From Paenibacillus sp. FSL R5-0766 (lineage in GTDB: Bacteria; Bacillota; Bacilli; Paenibacillales; Paenibacillaceae), in NCBI RefSeq assembly GCF_037971845.1, contig NZ_CP150227.1:3100001-3164000 (forward strand): a stretch of 64,000 nt of DNA, read 5' to 3'. Made by a program: the position numbers and the translations under genes. The notes under the pieces are model-generated. The model made no database searches. It had not been told where the DNA came from and saw only the letters and a program-made list of their open reading frames with translations. Positions 57,448 through 64,000 of the stretch are shown in pieces (position 1 is the first letter of the stretch; each line of letters opens with the position of its first letter).

Positions 57448-59091
57448 ATGTTGAAGTTGAATAAGGCATCAGGCAAAAAAGGGATTAAATTGCTCGCAAC
57501 ACTGCTCACAGCCGTACTTATGATTACAGGTTGCAGCGGTGGATCGGGGGGCTCCAGTGAAGGGAATTGGGTATCCATTGAAGATCGTTATACGGTTGAC
57601 CCGGAAAAGCCGGCTTGGCAGTTGGATAAAAAGGAAGAGGCTACTGACCTGACGTGGTACGTCAATGCAGACTGGTGGAACACTGATTTTGGTAAGGATA
57701 TTGTTACCAAGAAAATCAAAGAGGATCTGAACATCAATATTAAATTCATCACGGGTGATGATACCAAGTTAAACACCTTTTTCGCTGGTGGAGATATGCC
57801 TGACTTGCTGACCGTATTTGACTCCAATTCTCCTGTGGTACAAAAAGCTGCAACCTGGGCGATGCCGCTGAACGATCTGGCGGAAAAATATGATCCTTAC
57901 TTTAATAAAGTTGCGGCTGCCGATACATTGAACTGGTTCCAATTGGCGGATGGTAAAACCTATGGTTACCCGAACTATTCCAATACGCAAGAGGATTATG
58001 ATAGCGGTAACATTCCTGCCAAAACGGCATTTATCATTCGTAAAGATGTGTACGAAGCTTTGGGTAGTCCGGTCATTGGAACGCCAGAAGAATTCCAGAG
58101 TGTGATGAAACGAATTAAGCAAGAGTTCCCTGCGCTGATCCCGTTTGGATTCAACTCCATTGGTGAAGGAACAGGTTCACTGGGGGATACGTTGCAAGAT
58201 TTCATCGGTGTTCCGTTGGAGACCGAATCAGGAGAATTCTATGATCGCAATCTGGATGAAGATTACCTCACGTGGTTGAAAACATTGAACACCGTTTACA
58301 GAGACGGCAATATCAGTGATGACAGTTTTGCCGATGATGGAACCGCTTTTGAGGAAAAAGTGAAGTCCGGTAAATATGCAACCATGCTGCTTGACGGTAC
58401 ACCTCAACAAGGAGGAAACTTGCAAATCTACATGAGTGCGAATCCAGGCAAAGAATATGTTGCTATCGATGGACCGCAGAGTACCAAAGGCAATGCACCA
58501 ACATTGAATCAATCCGGAATAACCGGGTGGATGATCAATTTCATTTCCAAGGACTGTAAAGATCCGGCCAAGGCCATTCAGATATTCACATACTTGCTGA
58601 GTGAAGAAGGACAGACGCTTATGAATTACGGGATCGAGGGGGAAACCTACCAAACCAAAGCCGACGGTAGTGTAGAATTACTGCCAGCCGTGAAAGACCT
58701 GCAACTCAATAACGCGGATCAATTCAAAAAGGATTATCGGATGGGTGAGTTTATGTTCTTCGGTCATGACCGCCACAAAGCACTCAGTGCAGATGCTTTT
58801 CCCGAAGCGATTAAACAGATGCAGGAGTGGGGCAAAGGCAAGCTGAAACCACACTTTATTCTGGAGAACATTAGCCCGGATCAAGGTACACCTGAAGCTC
58901 GTGCGTTGTCAGCAATCAATACGAAGTGGAATACAACGCTGGTCAGTATGGTACGGTCCAAGGATGATGCCTCGTATGACAATGCACTGGCTTCTTACAA
59001 GTCATTTTTAGGTGAGAACCGTTGGGAAGAGATTGTTAAGGTACGCAGTGAAAAGATGAAATTGAACAAAGAGAAACTAGGCATTCAATAA
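57448..59091 (+). CDS. Sugar ABC transporter substrate-binding lipoprotein, LplA-like
   Basis: A 547-residue extracellular lipoprotein. The signal sequence ends in lipobox MITGC with lipidated C29, followed by a serine/glycine linker (SGGSGGSS). The mature domain is a large cluster-type solute-binding protein (TDLTWYVNADWWN, FFAGGDMPDLLTVF, LSEEGQTLMNYGIEG) of the size typical for LplA/YtcQ proteins. ATG 57448 follows GAGGAGG by nine bases. It delivers the sugar to the two permeases encoded just upstream. Confidence 0.93.
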   Translation: MLKLNKASGKKGIKLLATLLTAVLMITGCSGGSGGSSEGNWVSIEDRYTVDPEKPAWQLDKKEEATDLTWYVNADWWNTDFGKDIVTKKIKEDLNINIKFITGDDTKLNTFFAGGDMPDLLTVFDSNSPVVQKAATWAMPLNDLAEKYDPYFNKVAAADTLNWFQLADGKTYGYPNYSNTQEDYDSGNIPAKTAFIIRKDVYEALGSPVIGTPEEFQSVMKRIKQEFPALIPFGFNSIGEGTGSLGDTLQDFIGVPLETESGEFYDRNLDEDYLTWLKTLNTVYRDGNISDDSFADDGTAFEEKVKSGKYATMLLDGTPQQGGNLQIYMSANPGKEYVAIDGPQSTKGNAPTLNQSGITGWMINFISKDCKDPAKAIQIFTYLLSEEGQTLMNYGIEGETYQTKADGSVELLPAVKDLQLNNADQFKKDYRMGEFMFFGHDRHKALSADAFPEAIKQMQEWGKGKLKPHFILENISPDQGTPEARALSAINTKWNTTLVSMVRSKDDASYDNALASYKSFLGENRWEEIVKVRSEKMKLNKEKLGIQ

Positions 59092-59111
59092 TAAATACAA
59101 AGGAGAATCCT

Positions 59112-60461
59112 ATGACTACATTCAAAATGTACAAATCCACGGGTGAAGAAGATTTATTCGTATCTCTATCCCAAGAGCAATTAAAGCCTCTGGATGCTGA
59201 TAAGGAGACAACGACCATCCTTCTGGATGATCAGCTAACGTATCAGGAGATGGACGGATTTGGTGCTTCTTTTACCGATTCATCTGCCTATTTGATTAAC
59301 CAAATCTTGAATAATGAGCAACGGGAGGAGGTCATGACCCGTCTATTCCATCCGGAGAAAGGGATTGGGCTGTCAGTCATCCGTAATCCAATGGGGGCTT
59401 CGGACTATGCGAGAAAAGTGTACAGTTATAACGATATGCCCGAACAACAGATAGACGCAGAATTAACCCAATTCAGCATTTCACATGATGAAGAGGATGT
59501 TATTCCTTTGACGCAACAGGCTTTGGCATTGAATCCTGAAATGAAACTGTTTGCTTCACCATGGAGTGCACCGGGATGGATGAAAACAAGCGGATCGATG
59601 ATTACCGGACAGTTGAAGGCGGAATGGTATCCGGTTTATGCGCAATATTTTGTGAGATACATTCAAGCCTATGCCAAACATGAATTACCGATCCATGCCA
59701 TCACACCGCAGAATGAGGCGCTGTATGAACCAGGGCACTATCCTGGTATGCTGATGCCAGCCGAGGCCCAAGCAGATTTTATCAAAAACCATCTTAAACC
59801 AGCCTTTGTGCAAAACGATATTCAAACCAAGATTCTCTGTTACGATCACAACTGGGATCAACCGGACTATCCGCTGACCGTGTTGGAACAAGCGGGAGAA
59901 GAAGTGGACGGCGTAGCCTGGCATTGGTACGGGGGCGATGCTTCTGCTCAAACGAAGGTTTATGAAGCTTTTGCAGGAAAAGAAGTGCATTTCACTGAAG
60001 GTTCAGGTGGAGAGTGGATTCCGCCGTTTGAGCAGGCTTTTTCAAATGTGATGCGAACGGGAATTCAGATTCTTCGCAATTATAGCAAGTCCTTTGTACT
60101 TTGGAATATGGCACTAGATGAGAATAATGGGCCTACGGTTCCTGGTTTTGGTCGCAGTACGTGTCGTGGTATCGTGCAAGTGAATCAGCAAACAAAGGAA
60201 CTTACGTATACACTTGATTATTATGCTCTGGCTCATTTCAGTGCTGTGATCCGCCCGAAGGCTGTTCGGATCGAATCAACATCCAGTGATGATGGAATTT
60301 GTTCTGTGGCTTTTAAAAATGCCGATGGTTCCGTAGCATTAGTCCTCTTCAATGATGGGGAGGAGACGGGCAACATACAGGTTAAGCTGCGCGACGATGT
60401 ATTGATGAAGTTCCAGCTGGAAAGCAAGAGTGTCTTGTCCGTATTGATCACAGATTTATAA
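59112..60461 (+). CDS. GH30 beta-glycosidase (glucosylceramidase/beta-1,6-glucanase type), cytoplasmic
   Basis: A 449-residue retaining glycosidase of GH30. MDGFGASFTDSSAYLI begins the barrel, the acid/base is E202 in PQNEALYEP and the nucleophile E296 in HFTEGSGGEW. The C-terminal beta-domain ends FQLESKSVLSVLI. No signal peptide, so it acts on imported sugar. Together with the transporter this suggests uptake and hydrolysis of beta-linked gluco- or xylo-oligosaccharides. GH30 subfamily (1 or 3) cannot be settled by eye. AAAGGAGAA precedes ATG 59112, last gene of the operon. Confidence 0.92.
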   Translation: MTTFKMYKSTGEEDLFVSLSQEQLKPLDADKETTTILLDDQLTYQEMDGFGASFTDSSAYLINQILNNEQREEVMTRLFHPEKGIGLSVIRNPMGASDYARKVYSYNDMPEQQIDAELTQFSISHDEEDVIPLTQQALALNPEMKLFASPWSAPGWMKTSGSMITGQLKAEWYPVYAQYFVRYIQAYAKHELPIHAITPQNEALYEPGHYPGMLMPAEAQADFIKNHLKPAFVQNDIQTKILCYDHNWDQPDYPLTVLEQAGEEVDGVAWHWYGGDASAQTKVYEAFAGKEVHFTEGSGGEWIPPFEQAFSNVMRTGIQILRNYSKSFVLWNMALDENNGPTVPGFGRSTCRGIVQVNQQTKELTYTLDYYALAHFSAVIRPKAVRIESTSSDDGICSVAFKNADGSVALVLFNDGEETGNIQVKLRDDVLMKFQLESKSVLSVLITDL

Positions 60462-60499
60462 AAGGATGGAGTTATAACCAGGCTTCATCAGAAAAGAAA

Positions 60500-60546
60500 C
60501 CAAAAGAAGCGATATCCGGAATGTACTCGGATATCGCTTCTTTTGG
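60500..60546. terminator. Bidirectional terminator between the GH30 and repeat-protein genes
   Basis: CCAAAAGAAGCGATATCCG pairs perfectly with its complement after a nine-base loop. The T run inside the stem end (CTTCTTTTGG) is modest. Confidence 0.75.
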
Positions 60547-60572
60547 TGAAATTCATCTAGTTCAGGGTTATA

Positions 60573-60971
60573 TTATACGGGTTGAATGGCGAGATGGGGT
60601 GTCCCGCTACTTTCATCAACGAACAGTATATATTGATTGCCAGCAGTCCCTGTTAAGACCAGACCGGGTTGACCTGCAACACCAGGATTGTAATATCTGA
60701 GTTGTTGCAAAACGGGTAGGGAGAGTGGAAGAGTAGGTTGATTAAGTGCCATTAATTGTGTAGCGGCCTTAATGCTATCTCCAGCTTCAATCACTCCGCC
60801 TACACCCAAATGGTTGACAATCGAGGAGCTGGCGTTGATTTGAAGGCTGCCTGTTATGGTCTGACTGCCATTGACGTTTAGGTCGACACCAACGGTTTGA
60901 TTACCATTAACTTGCAGATCTTGGTTAATGGTCTGATTACCGGTGACAAGGATGCTATCAAAAGTTGGCAA
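60573..60971 (-). CDS. Small repetitive beta-structured protein, possible spore-surface protein
   Basis: A 132-residue protein whose first half is a degenerate repeat of about 12 residues: VTGNQTINQDLQ, VNGNQTVGVDLN, VNGSQTITGSLQ. This looks like a beta-solenoid. The second half has YYNPGVAGQPGLVLTGTAGNQYILFVDESSGTPHLAIQP, a pattern seen in proteins presented on surfaces. TTG 60971 is taken as start, nine bases after AGGAG; ATG 60980 would leave no spacing. CATAGAATA, a sigma-K-like -10, lies 29 bases upstream. Role inferred only from neighbours. Confidence 0.7.
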   Translation of the reverse strand: MPTFDSILVTGNQTINQDLQVNGNQTVGVDLNVNGSQTITGSLQINASSSIVNHLGVGGVIEAGDSIKAATQLMALNQPTLPLSLPVLQQLRYYNPGVAGQPGLVLTGTAGNQYILFVDESSGTPHLAIQPV

Positions 60972-60999
60972 AGATATCATCTCCTATATAGTATTCATA

Positions 61000-61008
61000 T
61001 ATTCTATG
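61000..61008 (-). promoter_or_regulatory. Sigma-K-like -10 element for the repeat-protein gene
   Basis: Minus strand CATAGAATA fits CATANNNTA and would start transcription near 60993, about 22 bases before the TTG. No good -35 AC at normal spacing was found. Confidence 0.4.
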
Positions 61009-61104
61009 GGGACAAGATCTGGAATGACCCGGGTGACCACACATTATATGTCTGGCATAAAGCCCTTTTTGCAAAAGAGAGTTAGAGAAAAGCTCAATAG
61101 AAGA

Positions 61105-61133
61105 AACCACGCCACTATTTCGAGCATATTGTA
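61105..61133 (+). promoter_or_regulatory. Sigma-K-type promoter of the CgeB-like gene
   Basis: AACC (61105-61108, matching mACm), a 16-base spacer, then gCATATTGTA (61124-61133), an exact match to the sigma-K consensus. The predicted transcription start is near 61140. Confidence 0.6.
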
Positions 61134-61141
61134 GGCAGAGA

Positions 61142-62281
61142 ATGTTTTCGCATGGAACAGGAGGGTTTGTTATCCGAAAGAAGTCAAGAGCGCAGGTTAA
61201 GTCCGCGAAAAAGAAACGTTCAGTTCATGATGCGAACCGGTTATTCCTGAGACAGATGAATGTTGTGCTGAACAGGAAACTCAAATCCATGCGTAAACAT
61301 ATGGAAGTACAGCAATTGGAACTGAATCAGCAATGGCTGAAAATGATGCAGGTGGGAAGCATACCTACCCGCGAAGTGCCAAAAGTGATCTATAAGGAGT
61401 TAAATGTGCTTCTGATTACTCCTTGTAATGACCGAGAAATGTCATCACATTGCGTCCTGATTGAACAGAGTCTGAAACATCTCGTGAGAAATGTGAATGA
61501 GATTAAATATATCGAATCTGTGTCAGCCTGTTTGTCTTCCTATGATGTTGATCTAATTATGGTCATCGGAAGCGAAGAAAACTTGACGGATGAGAATATT
61601 GCAGCATTAAGGACATCCACCGTGAAGAAGGTAATCTGGTTGTCTGCCGATCAACATGGGAATCAAAGCGAAACTATTCTATCGATTTTTGATCACGTGT
61701 TTACACAACATTCAGCCCAAATAAGCGATGATCAGCATCATATGGGAAGCACGGTTAGTCATGAACTGTTAATGCCGCCTGATCCACATATATTCTGTCC
61801 GCAAGCTGTTCCTCTGGAGTACGAATCGGATGTTTATATCATCGGGGATGCAGAACCGGATGGCATGGTCACCGCTATTGCCAAATCGGGTCTTTTGGAT
61901 AACAAAAAGGTTCGGGTAGATGGAAAGGGTTGGGCACAGATCGGGGATTTCAATCCTGTTCATACAAATGAAGCTCGTCAGATGTTATATAACGGAAGCA
62001 AACTGGTTATTCATAGTGCCGAATCAATCAAAAACGTGATGGAAATTGCCGCATGTGGGACGTTTCAACTCATAGGGCCATCTGTGAATCAGAGCAACGG
62101 GATTGACCTTAGTAACTTTCAACAATACAACTCTTGTGAAGAACTCACTCAGAAGTTTGAACATTACTGGCAGAGTGTTGATGCAAGGAGACTGGCCGCT
62201 AGCCATGCTCTGGCATACATGAAATATAATCAATCCCATCTACAAAAAACATTGCGACTGCTGGATATCATTTTCATATAA
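61142..62281 (+). CDS. CgeB-like protein (spore-surface glycosylation family)
   Basis: A 379-residue soluble protein. The N-terminal 80 residues are basic and helical. The rest resembles the CgeB/glycosyltransferase-like fold, with LLITPCND, VDLIMVIGSEENLTDENIAALRTSTVKKVIWLSAD, VYIIGDAEPDGMV and the late NVMEIAACGTFQLIG. CgeB is a mother-cell protein affecting spore-crust glycans in B. subtilis. The assignment is from motif memory and the match is partial. ATG 61142 has only AGGCAGAG ahead and sits at the predicted transcription start. AGGAGG at 61159 is seven bases before an in-frame ATC (61172), a possible non-standard start. Confidence 0.7.
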   Translation: MFSHGTGGFVIRKKSRAQVKSAKKKRSVHDANRLFLRQMNVVLNRKLKSMRKHMEVQQLELNQQWLKMMQVGSIPTREVPKVIYKELNVLLITPCNDREMSSHCVLIEQSLKHLVRNVNEIKYIESVSACLSSYDVDLIMVIGSEENLTDENIAALRTSTVKKVIWLSADQHGNQSETILSIFDHVFTQHSAQISDDQHHMGSTVSHELLMPPDPHIFCPQAVPLEYESDVYIIGDAEPDGMVTAIAKSGLLDNKKVRVDGKGWAQIGDFNPVHTNEARQMLYNGSKLVIHSAESIKNVMEIAACGTFQLIGPSVNQSNGIDLSNFQQYNSCEELTQKFEHYWQSVDARRLAASHALAYMKYNQSHLQKTLRLLDIIFI

Positions 62282-62342
62282 ATCATCCCAAAAATCACAG
62301 GAGCGTAGGCTGCATCATGTTGCTGCATTGGAGGAGTTCTGA

Positions 62343-63428
62343 TTGAAGGTAATTGCTCTGCATCTGCCCCAATTTCATCGGATTGAGGAGAACGACCGAT
62401 GGTGGGGGGACGGTTTTACCGAATGGACGAATGTAAAAAAAGCCACGCCTTTATATTCGGGTCATCATCAGCCTAAGCAGCCATTTCAGGGGAAATATTA
62501 TGATCTTTCCGATCCAGATGTACGAAAGTGGCAAGCGGAAACGGCTAAACAGCATGGCATTTATGGATTTTGTTATTATCATTATTGGTTCAAAGGCAAG
62601 CGTTTGCTGGAAAAACCGGTGAATGAAATTTTGGATAGTGGGGAGCCTGATTTTCCTTTTTGTTTGTCTTGGGCCAATGAGACATGGACAAGAAAATGGG
62701 ATGGGCAAGAATCCGATATTCTCATGGCCCAGAACTACGGGGAGCGAGAGGATTGGGAAGAACATTTTAATTATCTGGTAAAGGTATTTAAGGACAAACG
62801 ATATATTCGAGTGGAAGGTAAGCCATTATTTCTGATCTATCGGCCAGCCAGTATTCCGCAATGTGAGGAAATGATTCAGTTTTGGCGTGAATTGGCTTTG
62901 AAGCACGGCCTGCAAGGGATCCATGTTGTGCAGACCATTGGTGGATTCCCTACATTTAATCGTCAGATCTTTGATGCGAGTATGGAATTTGAACCACATT
63001 ATACGTTTGCACATGGACATATGAATGGAATCTGGATCGAAATGAACATCAAGGGACAGCAGCATATTGCTGTGAATTACGACAAAGTATGGTCCTCCAT
63101 TCTCGAACGAACACCACACCGTAACGGAGAAATTGTCTATCCAGGTGCTTTTGTCAATTGGGATAATACACCGCGGAGAGGCGTTGATGGACAGAGTACG
63201 CTTGGGTCCACACCAGAGAAGTTTGGGCTGTATCTATCCAGACAGATGGAACGAGCGAGGACGCTGTACAAAAGTGAATATCTTTTTGTTAATGCCTGGA
63301 ACGAGTGGGCGGAAGGGGCATATCTTGAGCCGGATCAAAACTATGGTTATGCTTATTTGAGCGAACTCAAGAAAGTAACTCAGCATGAATCGAACAGAAA
63401 CAAGTCTGTAGGAGGGAGTTCCGAATGA
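62343..63428 (+). CDS. WbsX-like (GH99-like domain) glycan protein
   Basis: A 361-residue soluble protein of the Glyco_transf_WbsX / GH99-like family. The signature blocks are VIALHLPQFHRIEENDRWWGDGFTEWTNVKKATPLYSGHHQPKQP (residues 2-46), YGFCYYHYWFKGKRLLEKP and VNAWNEWAEGAYLEPD. Members occur in O-antigen and capsule clusters and may make or cut surface glycans. The catalytic role is unsettled. The start is TTG 62343 after GGAGGAG. It lies 61 bases behind the CgeB-like gene on the same strand, so the two likely share the sigma-K-type promoter and act on spore-surface polysaccharide. Confidence 0.88.
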   Translation: MKVIALHLPQFHRIEENDRWWGDGFTEWTNVKKATPLYSGHHQPKQPFQGKYYDLSDPDVRKWQAETAKQHGIYGFCYYHYWFKGKRLLEKPVNEILDSGEPDFPFCLSWANETWTRKWDGQESDILMAQNYGEREDWEEHFNYLVKVFKDKRYIRVEGKPLFLIYRPASIPQCEEMIQFWRELALKHGLQGIHVVQTIGGFPTFNRQIFDASMEFEPHYTFAHGHMNGIWIEMNIKGQQHIAVNYDKVWSSILERTPHRNGEIVYPGAFVNWDNTPRRGVDGQSTLGSTPEKFGLYLSRQMERARTLYKSEYLFVNAWNEWAEGAYLEPDQNYGYAYLSELKKVTQHESNRNKSVGGSSE

Positions 63429-63440
63429 GGGAACTCTCTC
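63412..63440. terminator. Hairpin at the WbsX stop, possible terminator
   Basis: GAGGGAGTTCC / GGAACTCTCTC stem spanning the stop codon, followed by CT repeats rather than a T run. Confidence 0.35.
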
Positions 63441-63460
63441 TCTCTCTGCTTTGAGTTTAT

Positions 63461-64000
63461 TTATAAACCATGTTTCGTTGTAAGTACCGTTTTTTGTTTG
63501 CGGTACTCCGTTGGAGTTAACCCTGTATGCTTTTTGAACTGTCTGGAGAAATAATACAAATCACTGAAACCGAGATGCTCGGCGATGGCAGTTATTGTGT
63601 TCGGGGTGCAGGCCAGCAATTCCTTGGCCTTATCGATTTTTTTGCCAGTAATATAGAGGATCGGAGGAACTCCGATCTGCTGCTTGAAGAATCGAATGAA
63701 ATAATTTGGATGCATGTAGGCGATCTGGGCCAGATCCTGAACCGAAATATTCTCTTCGATGTTGGAATCAATATAAGCCAGGATGGTAGACAGTTTCTCC
63801 ATGACAGGAACGTTAATAAAAGAGATCTGATCCAGATCCAGATTCATTAGATAGTGGGATAGTAGCTCAGTCAGTTTGCTCTTGGCCATCATATGGGCAT
63901 AGACTTCATCGGATTTTGCATATGTAAGGATACTGCTGAAGATTGCTTGAATCAACTCAGGTTGATCTATCGTACAGATGTGTGGGAATTTCAGAATTTG
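63461..64000 (-). CDS. AraC family regulator (N-terminus outside window)
   Basis: The C-terminal 179 codons of a minus-strand regulator; the frame is open to the window edge, so the ligand-binding N-terminal domain is missing. The double helix-turn-helix DNA-binding domain is complete: DSNIEENISVQDLAQIAYMHPNYFIRFFKQQIGVPPILYI and AIAEHLGFSDLYYFSRQFKKHTGLTPTEYRK near the stop. Most such regulators control sugar genes. The target probably lies beyond the window. Confidence 0.93.
   Translation of the reverse strand, partial: QILKFPHICTIDQPELIQAIFSSILTYAKSDEVYAHMMAKSKLTELLSHYLMNLDLDQISFINVPVMEKLSTILAYIDSNIEENISVQDLAQIAYMHPNYFIRFFKQQIGVPPILYITGKKIDKAKELLACTPNTITAIAEHLGFSDLYYFSRQFKKHTGLTPTEYRKQKTVLTTKHGL

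Overview
The window looks like chromosome from a spore-forming Firmicute close to Paenibacillus. Base composition is moderate and ribosome-binding sites are AAGGAGG-like. GTG and TTG starts are common, Rho-independent terminators are dense, and there is a T-box leader. Spore-surface-like proteins and many sugar-utilisation genes with LacI or AraC regulators point the same way. No rRNA, tRNA, CRISPR, insertion sequence or prophage was seen. It reads as ordinary chromosome made of small, independently controlled transcription units.

Layout. 1-3104: surface-polysaccharide genes (GT2 glycosyltransferase cut by the window edge, GtrA flippase-like protein, galU) and a methyltransferase. 3256-4828: a T-box leader whose specifier reads as AAA (lysine) in front of asd. 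5091-9039: BASS-family transporter, lipoprotein, short-chain dehydrogenase, a 56-aa zinc-ribbon protein and a TauE/SafE permease. 9227-14507: an isoprenyl diphosphate synthase with a roughly 500-residue N-terminal part that itself looks terpenoid-synthase-like, then a soluble four-PAS hybrid histidine kinase. 14586-17733: divergent SgrR-like regulator and MFS exporter. 17788-21846: a promoter, a structured leader with short ORFs and a terminator, then a heterodimeric ABC exporter. 21963-27814: ctaB, a thioredoxin-reductase-like enzyme and a CYP102-type P450-reductase fusion preceded by an overlapping 27-codon ORF.

28020-37633: a collagen-like protein, a TetR/MFS pair resembling lmrAB, two tandem class-3 lipases of which the first has lost its catalytic serine, an alpha/beta hydrolase, a metallo-beta-lactamase-fold hydrolase, and LysE divergent from an XRE-cupin regulator across two related palindromes. 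37769-44309: divergent arabinan genes (secreted GH43 arabinanase, unsecreted GH51 arabinofuranosidase, both with LamG domains). 44444-54197: KtrAB potassium uptake, TrmB/MFS, a maltose acetyltransferase type enzyme, a phospho-beta-glucosidase with its LacI regulator, and several small proteins.

54312-60461: a LacI-controlled uptake operon (two permeases, lipoprotein binding protein, cytoplasmic GH30 hydrolase) marked by three copies of a CG-centred palindrome. 60573-63428: a probable spore-surface locus made of a repetitive 132-aa protein, a CgeB-like protein with a sigma-K-type promoter, and a WbsX-like protein. The window ends inside an AraC-type regulator. The least explained items are the ABC-exporter leader, the two-part isoprenoid synthase, the serine-less lipase paralogue, the small ORF overlapping the P450 start and the sigma-K-marked surface locus.
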